DNA from: VXRN01 sp963664365
Lineage (GTDB): Bacteria > Chloroflexota > Dehalococcoidia > Lucifugimonadales > UBA1123
NCBI GenBank assembly: GCA_963664365.1
Contig: OY761144.1
Coordinates: forward strand, 1,736,001-1,800,000
Direction: 5' to 3'
Length of the DNA: 64,000 nucleotides
In this document: positions 1 through 7,155 of the stretch, piece after piece
Layout: each line of letters starts with the position of its first letter
How positions within the stretch are numbered: position 1 is the stretch's first letter
The notes under the pieces: model-generated
Seen by the model: only the letters and a program-made list of their open reading frames with translations
Told to the model about the DNA's origin: nothing
Databases searched by the model: none
Translations under genes and position numbers: made by a program

Positions 1-2
1 AC

Positions 3-62
3 AAAGACACCGCCGAAGGCGGCTTCAAAATCCGCCCCCGCGACTACGTCAACGACACCTAA
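3..62 (+). CDS. C-terminal tail of an unidentified protein (partial)
   Basis: The first 60 bases read without interruption in frame 3 to a TAA at 60-62, giving a tail that ends GGFKIRPRDYVNDT. It looks like the end of a gene that begins before the window. The piece is too short to assign a family. It is followed by a palindromic repeat and then the WD40 gene on the same strand. Confidence 0.4.
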   Translation, partial: KDTAEGGFKIRPRDYVNDT

Positions 63-113
63 ACCTTTCTGTCACTGCTATGAAAATAGGTCCATGAGCC
101 AATCAGCCAAAGT

Positions 114-150
114 CCCCTCTCCCAAGTTTGGGAGAGGGCTAGGGTGAGGG
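114..150 (+). repeat. Dispersed palindromic repeat, family 1, copy A
   Basis: A 9-10 bp hairpin (CCCCTCTCCC, short loop, GGGAGAGGG) is followed by a fixed tail of the type CTAGGGTGAGGG. The same hairpin-plus-tail recurs at 2466, 2533, 2588, 13300, 28887 and 44646 in both orientations. This copy lies between the end of the first gene and the WD40 gene. Confidence 0.75.
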
Positions 151-241
151 TTGGGAATGAGACGCTGCCCAACTTTCATCCCCTTTTGTGGCCTTCGCAA
201 GACCATAGTGTTTTCCATAACGGCATTTCAGGAGACGCAAG

Positions 242-1126
242 ATGCGACTAAACCAACTGGCCGAATTCAAAGCACACCCGCGCCACGCGCAAGCCGTCCG
301 GTTTTCCGACGACGGAAACGAGCTTGTCACAACCGGCATGGACGCCCTCGCCCAAATATGGTCCGTGCCCGACTTCGACCTCCTCCGTACCATGGACGCT
401 CATGAAAAGAGCGTCAACGCCGTCGATATCTCGCCGGACGGCAAATTGGCGATCACAGGCTCCACCGACCGCAAGGTAATGGTATGGGAATGGGACTCTT
501 GCGATGTGCTCCACACCATGGGAGGATTCCGAAACACCGTCGCGGCCGCGTCCTTCTCTCCCACCGGAAACGTTGCCGTGACCGCCTCATACGATGGCAG
601 GATTGGATTCTGGGATAACGGCTCGGACACCATGCACGTGATCGCGTCTCACCCCAGAAATGTAACCTCGGTCAGCTTCTCCCCAAGCGGCGACGTGCTC
701 GCAACCGCCGGAATCGGCAACATTGTAAAGCTCTGGGACGTGCAGACGCGCGAGGTCCGGAGCGAGTTCGAGGCTCCCGGCCAGGCCGCTACCAACTGCC
801 TATTTCTCCCGGACGGCAAACTGTGCTGTCTGGCCTACGAAGGCCAGATCGCCATCTACGCGCCTGACGGCCACGATCTGCTGTCGGAAGGCGCCTTCAC
901 CGACGCTCCTCCGTCAGGGTCAGCGAGACCGATCCCCGATACCAGCAGCCTATTCTGCTCGGTTAGGGGAGGCGTCATCGTCTTCGACCTCGACTCCATG
1001 ACGACGCTGGCCCAGGTCAGCACGCGCATCAAGGGGATGTACGGCGTCGCCGTCTCACAGGACGGCAGCTTGGCGGCCGCGGTGAGCGCGGACGGCAAGT
1101 GCAGGGTGTGGGAGATCGCCGACTGA
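242..1126 (+). CDS. WD40 repeat protein
   Basis: The 294-residue protein consists of about six WD40 blades and no other domain. Clear repeats end in IWSVPD, VMVWEWD, IGFWDN, VKLWDV and CRVWEIAD, with the usual 'SFSPxGxxxATA' spacing before each. WD40 propellers act as protein-interaction scaffolds; no enzymatic domain, signal peptide or membrane segment is visible, so it is probably cytoplasmic. The ATG is preceded at normal spacing by an AGGAG ribosome binding site. It converges on recF with a 13 bp gap. The number of blades (six rather than seven) was judged by eye. Confidence 0.85.
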   Translation: MRLNQLAEFKAHPRHAQAVRFSDDGNELVTTGMDALAQIWSVPDFDLLRTMDAHEKSVNAVDISPDGKLAITGSTDRKVMVWEWDSCDVLHTMGGFRNTVAAASFSPTGNVAVTASYDGRIGFWDNGSDTMHVIASHPRNVTSVSFSPSGDVLATAGIGNIVKLWDVQTREVRSEFEAPGQAATNCLFLPDGKLCCLAYEGQIAIYAPDGHDLLSEGAFTDAPPSGSARPIPDTSSLFCSVRGGVIVFDLDSMTTLAQVSTRIKGMYGVAVSQDGSLAAAVSADGKCRVWEIAD

Positions 1127-1139
1127 CCCGTTTCGCCTT

Positions 1140-2339
1140 CTACGTGGGAGATCGGTCGGACACCACACCCCCCGCCCTGACCCCGATGGTCCGAACTGCG
1201 AGGCCGGAAAACACCTCTCCAACGTTCGGCTCCGCGCTGGTCACTATCACCTGGTCCAACGTGGAGGCGCGTTCGACCACGCAACGGCGGCGCACTTCGT
1301 CCAACTCCGACATCACGTCGTCCAGAAGAACGACGGGCTGTTCTCCAAACTCGTTAGCGATCAGGTCCACCTCCGCCAGTTTCATCGCCAAAACTGCCGT
1401 CCGCGATTGGCCCCTCGAACCGAAGGCGCGGACGTCCATCTCTCCAATAGATACGGCTATGTCGTCTCTGTGCGGCCCGACGATGCAGTGGCCGGCGGCC
1501 ACCTCGCGCCTGCTCTCCGCCAGTATTGCCGCGTGGACCGTTCTGGATAGCTCCCGCGTGTCCGAGTATTCCCCGGGTTCGACTGAAGGCATATATCTCA
1601 CCGAGAGCGGTTCCCCGGACCCGCTCAACGTCTCGTGAATAGGGCAGGCCGCCGCGCTCAGCGCCTGAATGACGCGGGCGCGGCTTTCCATGATCCGCGC
1701 GGCGTGAATCGAAAGCTGAACGTCCCAGAACTCAAGCTCAGGCTCGCTGGAGCGTCCTTCGCGTATGGACTTGAGCAGGTGGTTCCGCTGGGTCATCACC
1801 CTCTGGTACTCCTGCGCCTCCCGCACATAACCGGGTTCGAGCTGAGATACCAGCATGTCCGCGTACCGGCGTCTCACCGAAGGCGGCCCGCTCGTGAACT
1901 CCAAGTCCTCCGCGCTGAACAGCGCCGCCTTCAACTCTCCAACGAAGTCCGACGCTCGCCGCGGAACTCCGTTTACCCTGAACCGCTTGCTGACCCTCGG
2001 AGCAGTCTCATGCCCTCGACGCCCGGATGCAGAGGCATCTGCCTCGTTCGGCGCCGGCTCGGCCAGATCGACCTGCAAACGAGCGTCCCCCGAAGAAGCC
2101 CTGACCTCGGCCAAGACCTGGGCGTGAGTAAACGGGTCGTGGAACGCCGCGCTCCTAACCAAATCTCGGTCCGAGGAAGCCCGCAGAGACTTGCCGGCAG
2201 ACATCATGTACGCCGCCTCCAGCAAGTTCGTCTTCCCATGCCCGTTGGGGCCTTCTATCAGAGTCACGCCGGGGCCAAGCTCAAGATCGAGCGTCGCGTA
2301 GTTGCGGAAATTGATGAGCTTTAGTCGCCGGACGAGGAT
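1140..2339 (-). CDS. recF: DNA replication and repair protein RecF, no canonical start at the expected place
   Basis: RecF is an ABC/SMC-like ATPase that loads RecA at gaps with RecOR. The frame contains the family N-terminus 'RRLKLINFRNY', Walker A 'GPNGHGKTN', the signature region 'SRGQSRTAVLAMKLAE' and the Walker B 'VVLLDDVMSELD'. The first in-frame ATG/GTG/TTG is a GTG at 2265-2267, but that start would delete the first beta strand and begin only five residues before Walker A. The homologous frame is open upstream to a TAG at 2355-2357 and offers only ATC, CTC and GTC. An AGGGG lies 7 nt before the ATC at 2337-2339, so I extend to there (399 residues, near the family's usual length). A sequence error or small upstream frameshift is an equally good explanation. 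Confidence 0.85.
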   Translation of the reverse strand: MLVRRLKLINFRNYATLDLELGPGVTLIEGPNGHGKTNLLEAAYMMSAGKSLRASSDRDLVRSAAFHDPFTHAQVLAEVRASSGDARLQVDLAEPAPNEADASASGRRGHETAPRVSKRFRVNGVPRRASDFVGELKAALFSAEDLEFTSGPPSVRRRYADMLVSQLEPGYVREAQEYQRVMTQRNHLLKSIREGRSSEPELEFWDVQLSIHAARIMESRARVIQALSAAACPIHETLSGSGEPLSVRYMPSVEPGEYSDTRELSRTVHAAILAESRREVAAGHCIVGPHRDDIAVSIGEMDVRAFGSRGQSRTAVLAMKLAEVDLIANEFGEQPVVLLDDVMSELDEVRRRCVVERASTLDQVIVTSAEPNVGEVFSGLAVRTIGVRAGGVVSDRSPT

Positions 2340-2465
2340 CGGAACACCCCTGCGCTAGGACGCGCCGACTGCGATTCTAGCACAGCCGCCCGTCGAGGAA
2401 CGCCGGGATCATCCGGTGAGAACCTGTCCCGGATTAGTAGGCGCCGCACACGCGAGCGCGAAAAT

Positions 2466-2482
2466 CCCCTCTCCCTTGAGGG
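2466..2482 (+). repeat. Family-1 palindromic repeat, truncated copy B
   Basis: CCCCTCTCCCTTGAGGG, which then departs from the consensus (half of the second arm and the tail are missing). Confidence 0.55.
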
Positions 2483-2532
2483 CTGACAAGGGTAGGTAAA
2501 TGCAAAAACAACCACGAATATCAATCAACAGG

Positions 2533-2570
2533 CCCCCTCTCCCTCTGGGAGAGGGTTGGGGTGAGGGTGA
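2533..2570 (+). repeat. Family-1 palindromic repeat, copy C
   Basis: Full hairpin CCCCTCTCCC / GGGAGAGGG followed by the tail TTGGGGTGAGGGTGA, in the same orientation as copy A. Confidence 0.75.
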
Positions 2571-2587
2571 ATACCTACCCCTTTAAG

Positions 2588-2620
2588 CTCCCTTGAGGGA
2601 GAGGGTTAGGGTGAGGGTGA
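2588..2620 (+). repeat. Family-1 palindromic repeat, copy D
   Basis: CTCCCTTGAGGGAGAGGG followed by the tail TTAGGGTGAGGGTGA, only 17 bases after copy C and in the same orientation. Confidence 0.7.
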
Positions 2621-2687
2621 TACGCCCGCCTACCAACTTGGGACAGGCTCATCCGGCGAACAAAGCCTAACTCGGTACGGCTCAGCC

Positions 2688-3176
2688 TCAGGCAGAGCCG
2701 TCACGCCGCGCCACGTAGTTGTCGAGTCGTAGATACTGGATGCCTGACACGTCATGGGACATATCTCTGTCGTTGCCGATCAGCGCGTCGCACCGCTCTT
2801 CGATCGCGGTGGCGACTACGATGGCGTCGGGGAGACGCAGACGGCTGGCGGCCCGCACCGCCGCCGCGCGCTTTGCCACCGCGCGGTCAACTCCACGTAT
2901 GACAAGGTTGGGTGAATTGCGGAAGAAGAGCTCTATCGTCTCCTGCGCTCTATGGTCGCGGTCCCGTAACGGCTTGACGAGCATCTCCGCCTCTACGACG
3001 GTCGAGACGCACCCGACGATGAGGCCGCGGTCCATCATACGCAGTACCTGGCTTGCCAGGTGTCGATAGGGCTCGACGTTCTCGAACAGGTAGATGAGAA
3101 CGTTGGTATCCAGGGCGACTTGGCGGCAGTTGCGCAGGTCGTCGAGCCACCGCCCGATCTGGGGCAGGCCTGCCAT
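2688..3176 (-). CDS. PIN-domain toxin-like ribonuclease (VapC-type)
   Basis: The 162-residue protein has a PIN core starting at 'QVALDTNVLIYLFE' (first catalytic Asp), a conserved Glu in 'VVEAEML', and the later acidic cluster 'LRLPDAIVVATA' and 'IGNDRDM'. PIN toxins cleave RNA in a metal-dependent way. I chose the ATG at 3174-3176 because it sits one base after the antitoxin stop codon (TGA 3178-3180), the standard coupled arrangement. A longer reading up to 3302 would run over the antitoxin gene. About 20 extra residues precede the PIN core. Confidence 0.8.
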   Translation of the reverse strand: MAGLPQIGRWLDDLRNCRQVALDTNVLIYLFENVEPYRHLASQVLRMMDRGLIVGCVSTVVEAEMLVKPLRDRDHRAQETIELFFRNSPNLVIRGVDRAVAKRAAAVRAASRLRLPDAIVVATAIEERCDALIGNDRDMSHDVSGIQYLRLDNYVARRDGSA

Positions 3177-3177
3177 G

Positions 3178-3624
3178 TCAGCGAGCGCGCCTGTAGTAAG
3201 TTTCGGCCTGGTCTCCCTCGATACGCCTGACGGCGTCGAGCTCCGCCAGCCTGTCGAGCTTCTCCTCGGCGCTCCAGACCCCGGATGCTTCCCGTATCGC
3301 AAGCGCCGCGCGAGGCTCGAAAGAGGTAGCCGCGTAAACGGCGCGGAGATCCGGGTCCAAGTCGAGGGCGTGGTCGAGGTCGTACGGGTCCGGGCCGTAG
3401 CGGACTTCCTCGATGTATCGGTCTATCTCCTCTTTGGTTGAGCCATAGACGCCGCTCAGGCTTCCGATCATGTAGTCGGCCCAGCTTGCCGGCTGGGGCA
3501 GCAGCACGATTCGGTCGTCGATCAACTCGGCGACGAGCTTGTCGCCGGCCTTGAGGCCCAGTGATCGGACGATCTCTACCGGCAGCGTAACCTGGTTCTT
3601 TGAAGAGATCGTTATCGCTGGCAT
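3178..3624 (-). CDS. AbrB/SpoVT-family antitoxin with extended C-terminus
   Basis: Residues 1-45 form a swapped-hairpin AbrB/MazE DNA-binding domain ('MPAITISSKNQVTLPVEI', 'LGLKAGDKLVAEL'). The protein is 148 residues, roughly twice the length of a minimal VapB antitoxin. The remaining acidic helical part presumably binds the PIN toxin encoded one base downstream. The ATG at 3622-3624 has a strong AAGGAGG site at 6-7 nt and matches the domain start; upstream in-frame codons lack domain similarity. Autoregulation by the complex is the family norm but no operator was identified here. Confidence 0.8.
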   Translation of the reverse strand: MPAITISSKNQVTLPVEIVRSLGLKAGDKLVAELIDDRIVLLPQPASWADYMIGSLSGVYGSTKEEIDRYIEEVRYGPDPYDLDHALDLDPDLRAVYAATSFEPRAALAIREASGVWSAEEKLDRLAELDAVRRIEGDQAETYYRRAR

Positions 3625-3810
3625 GGCGCGCCTCCTTGGTAAGTTCTGCCAAGCGAATTGTAAGCCAGGTAAAGAATCACTGTCAATACGCACGTTGGAC
3701 CGATCATGCTCTTTCAAAGTTACTCCCTCACTCTGCCCAAGTGCATTCGGAGAACGGTGGCCTAACCCCCAAGTCACTATCGCGCCCAGTGGGGCTCTGA
3801 GTAGTTCTAC

Positions 3811-4329
3811 CTAGTGAGGTGAGTAACTGAGGACGGTGATCTCGTACTCGTCGTCAACTGAGAGGATGTAGAGGTCGATCTCGATGTAGGCGGGGTATCC
3901 GAACTCCCTGTTATAGACGACGGTAAGGTCGTCTGCCTGTTCGCTGATCGCCTGGTGGATCCGGTCGAACAGTACATCTATGGTGTAGGCTTCCTCGTGT
4001 GTGCCCGACATGACCTGTCCATCGGTCACGATCACGGTGACCGGTTGGTCGGTGTTGTCCGAGCATTCGCAGAGCACGTCGTACTGCAAAGTGTAGCTGT
4101 CTGAGCCGTGTTGTCCCCAGTAGGCGCGTTGTTTGTCCAATCGGCCCTGCTCTCTAGCGAGCATGACCTTCCTGTATGTCTGCTCATAGGCTCTGCCCAG
4201 GGTCACTTTGCCGGATGCTGTGATCTCGGCGACGGAATGGCTCTGCCGGTCGCCGGCGCACTGCCAGATTGACGTGACCACGGCGACCACGAGTAACGCT
4301 GAGAGAGCGCCTAGAAGGAATTGCTTCAT
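3811..4329 (-). CDS. Secreted or membrane-anchored DUF6174-like protein
   Basis: The 172-residue protein begins 'MKQFLLGALSALLVVAVV', a hydrophobic signal or anchor segment; a Cys follows in 'SIWQCAG' but the lipobox is not a good match. The body has the DUF6174 pattern: 'YTLQYDVLCECS', 'PVTVIVTDGQV', 'TIDVLFDRIHQAI', 'VVYNREFGYPAYIEID' and 'ILSVDDEYEITV'. Function of this family is unknown. The start was set at the ATG before the hydrophobic segment (4327-4329) rather than 114 bases upstream. It stands alone between the TA pair and the divergently read cofD. Confidence 0.65.
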   Translation of the reverse strand: MKQFLLGALSALLVVAVVTSIWQCAGDRQSHSVAEITASGKVTLGRAYEQTYRKVMLAREQGRLDKQRAYWGQHGSDSYTLQYDVLCECSDNTDQPVTVIVTDGQVMSGTHEEAYTIDVLFDRIHQAISEQADDLTVVYNREFGYPAYIEIDLYILSVDDEYEITVLSYSPH

Positions 4330-4641
4330 TGTCCTGCTATCCTGCTCCGCCACCCATCTCCATCCCGAGGAACACCCCACCGTGTGGATGGCGGGACGTT
4401 CCACGGTCAGGAGGTTCAATCTGAACCACGCTGATTGTACCATCCCTAGTTCGTGCTACTCACAGGGCCGACTTCGTCCAAGACGGACTCGCTGGCATTC
4501 CGTATTTCAGCCGCCGTGAACGTCGCGCCCGCGAACATGACCTCGTGCCGGGACGCCTGTGGACGCCGCGTTGGTGAGACCCTCTTTGGGCGTGTTACAG
4601 TTACCGCGTTGATCCAACGCATGAAGCAGGGAGAACTATAC

Positions 4642-5574
4642 GTGAAAGTGCTGGCCCTAGCCGGAGGCGTCGGCGGAGCCAAGCTCTGCCTCGGCTTAGC
4701 CAATCTGCTGGAACCCGATGAGCTTCAGATTGTCGTCAACACCGGCGACGACGAGGAGTTCTACGGCCTGCACGTCTCACCTGACCTGGATACGGTGATG
4801 TACACCCTAGCCGGAATCGCCAATCCCGACACCGGATGGGGCATCCGAGGCGATACTTTCGATACACTGTCATCACTCGGCAGACTTGGAGAGGATACTT
4901 GGTTCGGACTTGGCGACCGCGACGTCGCGACCCACATCGTCAGGACGAACATGCTCAGAAAGGGCAAGTCGCTCTCAGAAGTGACCGACCACGTCAGCCG
5001 AAATCTGGGAGTCAAGCGCTCAATCGCGCCCATGACCGACGACCGTGTGAGAACCACCGTGTTGACCGAATCCGTCCCGATGCCGTTCCAGACCTATTTC
5101 GTCAAGCTGAGATGCGAGCCGAAGGTCAGGGGCGTCCGATTCGACGGCGCTGAGAATGCCACGATGTCAGCCGCGTTCCAGGAGGGTCTCGACTCGTGCG
5201 ACGCGCTGGTGATCTGCCCATCCAACCCTTACCTGAGCGTCGCGCCGATTCTCTCGATACCGGGCGCCAGGCGCGGGATTGAAGAGTTCTCAGGCGTCAG
5301 GCTCGCGGTCAGCCCCATAGTGGGCGGGCGCGCCCTGAAAGGACCTGCGGCCAAGATGATGAGCGAGTTGGGCGAAGACGTGTCCTGCGTTGGCGTCGCG
5401 CGGCAGTACGTCGGGTTGTGCGACATATTTGTCATCGACGAGGTGGACCGCGAATTTTCAGACGACATCAAATCTCTCGGCATGGAGCCAATCATCCTGA
5501 ATACAGTCATGAACACCGACGACGAGAAGATCGCGCTGGCGCGAAACGTGCTGGACGTAGCGGCGAATGTCTGA
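4642..5574 (+). CDS. cofD: CofD, 2-phospho-L-lactate (or PEP) transferase of F420 biosynthesis
   Basis: CofD joins the activated phospho-lactyl or phosphoenolpyruvyl unit to the deazaflavin Fo, forming (dehydro)F420-0. The N-terminal nucleotide loop 'KVLALAGGVGGAKL' and 'NTGDDEEFYGLHVSPDLDT' are diagnostic, and 310 residues is the usual length. The start is the GTG at 4642, placing the glycine loop at the N-terminus, with GGGAG about 8 nt upstream; an upstream in-frame start at 4453 would add about 60 residues unlike the family. The end overlaps cofC by 8 bases, so the two are translationally coupled. Confidence 0.93.
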   Translation: MKVLALAGGVGGAKLCLGLANLLEPDELQIVVNTGDDEEFYGLHVSPDLDTVMYTLAGIANPDTGWGIRGDTFDTLSSLGRLGEDTWFGLGDRDVATHIVRTNMLRKGKSLSEVTDHVSRNLGVKRSIAPMTDDRVRTTVLTESVPMPFQTYFVKLRCEPKVRGVRFDGAENATMSAAFQEGLDSCDALVICPSNPYLSVAPILSIPGARRGIEEFSGVRLAVSPIVGGRALKGPAAKMMSELGEDVSCVGVARQYVGLCDIFVIDEVDREFSDDIKSLGMEPIILNTVMNTDDEKIALARNVLDVAANV

Positions 5575-6208
5575 CCTCCGCTTTCTGGCCGTGGTGCCTA
5601 TGAAGCCGCTCGCCGAGTCCAAGACCCGGCTTCACCCACATCTAACGCGCTGTGACCGCGCCGCTCTGAGCCTGAGTATGTTGACCTGGGTACTCGGAGT
5701 TCTGAGGTCGTTCGTCAACGCTCAGACGCTGGTCATTGGCGGAGATTGCGGAGTAGGGGAGGCTGCGCGACGCGCGGGCGCGTGCTGGGTCGATGACATA
5801 CGGCTCGACCTGAATGAGGCCGTTGAGTACGGATTTGCGCGCGCCAAAGACGCAGGTCTTCCGGCGTTCTTCATTCCCGCCGACCTGCCTCTACTGTCTT
5901 CGTCAGACGTCGAGGGAGCGCTTCGGACTTCTGTAGGCGGTACGAAGCTGACAATCTGTCCCGCCCACGATGGCGGCACCAACGGATTGATCATCCCGCC
6001 GGACATGACATTCGCGCCGAAGCTCGGACATAACAGCTTCAAGCGGCACTTAGAAGAGGCGTCCGAGTTTGGAGTGAGCGTCAGGCTGTTCACGTCGCCC
6101 GGTTTCGAGAGCGATCTGGATACGATTGACGATTTGCGCCGCTGCGTCGAGATGAACGCGCCCGGAATCGCCGAGTACATCAAGCTAAGTCGGGAGGGGA
6201 GACAGTGA
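5567..6208 (+). CDS. cofC: CofC, 2-phospho-L-lactate (or PEP) guanylyltransferase
   Basis: CofC activates phospholactate or PEP with GTP for the CofD step. The protein (213 residues) has the nucleotidyltransferase start 'AVVPMKPLAESKTRL' (matching 'PxKxxxxaKSRL'), 'FFIPADLPLLSSSDV' carrying the metal-binding Asp, and 'SDLDTIDDL' near the end. It overlaps cofD by 8 bases and the following oxidoreductase by 4 bases (GTGA), forming a tight F420 operon. Which substrate is used cannot be decided from sequence by eye. Confidence 0.9.
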   Translation: MSDLRFLAVVPMKPLAESKTRLHPHLTRCDRAALSLSMLTWVLGVLRSFVNAQTLVIGGDCGVGEAARRAGACWVDDIRLDLNEAVEYGFARAKDAGLPAFFIPADLPLLSSSDVEGALRTSVGGTKLTICPAHDGGTNGLIIPPDMTFAPKLGHNSFKRHLEEASEFGVSVRLFTSPGFESDLDTIDDLRRCVEMNAPGIAEYIKLSREGRQ

Positions 6209-7155
6209 AGTTCGGAGTTCTACTGCCGACTCGCCGGTTGGTCATGGAGGGCGGAGACCCAAGTGGCTTCCGGGAGATCATAGACCTCGCCCAGTCCGCG
6301 GAATACGCCGGACTCGACTCGGTATGGGTCGGAGACAGCCTGACCGCCAAGCCGAGACTGGAGCCTATTTCGACGCTCGCGGCGGTGGCCCAGCACACGG
6401 ACCGCGTCAGGCTCGGAACCGCGGTGCTGCTTGCTGCGCTCCGTCATCCCGTCCATCTCGCTCACCAGGCAGCGACCGTCGATTTCATATCGGGCGGGAG
6501 GCTGATACTCGGAGCGGGCGTCGGCGGCGCGTTCAACGATGCCCAACGCCGAGAGTGGGAAGCGGCGGGCGTCGATTCCCGCATACGGGCATCCCGATTC
6601 GAGGAGGTGGTGGAGATAGTGAGTGCTCTCACGCGCGGCTCGGAAGTCAGCTTCGACGGCAGCCACTTTCAGTTGGATAACGTCTCCATCGCGCCAGTGT
6701 CGCCGCAGCCCGGAGGCGTTCCCTTCTTGATAGCCGCTCACTGGAGATCCGGGAGAGAGCGGCAGTTCGAGAGAGTGGCAAGGCTCGGAGCGGGGGTCAT
6801 ATCGATCTCCGACTATCCCGACGAGTACGCCAAGGTCATCGCCAGAGTCGAGCATCACTGCCGGGACATTTCCCGCGACCCCGATACGCTGGAGAGGTCA
6901 TTCTACATGACCGTCAACATAGGCGCGGACGAACACGCCGCCGCATCCGAGGCAGACAGGTTCCTCAATCTGTACTACGGCATGAATATCTGGGGAGACC
7001 GATGGGGGCCTTATGGTCCGGCGCGGTCGATTGTGGAGCGACTCCGCGCTTATGAGCGGGCGGGAGCGCAGACGATGATCGTCAGGTTTGCGTCGTTCGA
7101 CCAGCGCGGGCAGATGCGGCGCTTTCTGGACGAGGTGGTTCCGCAGTTCGCCTAA
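6205..7155 (+). CDS. LLM-class F420-dependent oxidoreductase
   Basis: A luciferase-like TIM-barrel protein of 316 residues: 'MKFGVLLPTRRLVMEGG' at the start, 'AEYAGLDSVWVGDSL', 'LGTAVLLAALRHPVHLAHQAATVD' and 'RLILGAGVG' are the family's strand and loop motifs. Members use F420 (or FMN) for hydride transfer. Its start codon GTG overlaps the cofC stop, so it is made together with the F420 biosynthesis enzymes, which favours F420 as cofactor. The substrate is unknown. Its 3' end overlaps the convergent ligA by 4 bases. Confidence 0.88.
   Translation: MKFGVLLPTRRLVMEGGDPSGFREIIDLAQSAEYAGLDSVWVGDSLTAKPRLEPISTLAAVAQHTDRVRLGTAVLLAALRHPVHLAHQAATVDFISGGRLILGAGVGGAFNDAQRREWEAAGVDSRIRASRFEEVVEIVSALTRGSEVSFDGSHFQLDNVSIAPVSPQPGGVPFLIAAHWRSGRERQFERVARLGAGVISISDYPDEYAKVIARVEHHCRDISRDPDTLERSFYMTVNIGADEHAAASEADRFLNLYYGMNIWGDRWGPYGPARSIVERLRAYERAGAQTMIVRFASFDQRGQMRRFLDEVVPQFA

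Larger units (their letters stand above)
2414..2657. repeat. MITE-like composite: inverted repeat enclosing three palindromic repeats
   Basis: Two arms near 2414-2444 and 2628-2657 are imperfect inverted copies: both contain TGAG, CCTGTCCC and GTAGGCG in the same order on opposite strands. Inside them, AGGGTAGGTA (2490-2499) is mirrored by TACCTACCCCT (2573-2583). Three copies of the family-1 palindrome (2466, 2533, 2588) lie within. No ORF of note is present. This accounts for the roughly 330-base spacer between recF and the PIN gene. Confidence 0.5.

Noticed and set aside
114..2620. Repeated palindromes as a possible CRISPR array
   Set aside because: Copies are irregularly spaced, occur in both orientations far apart, and no cas genes are present.
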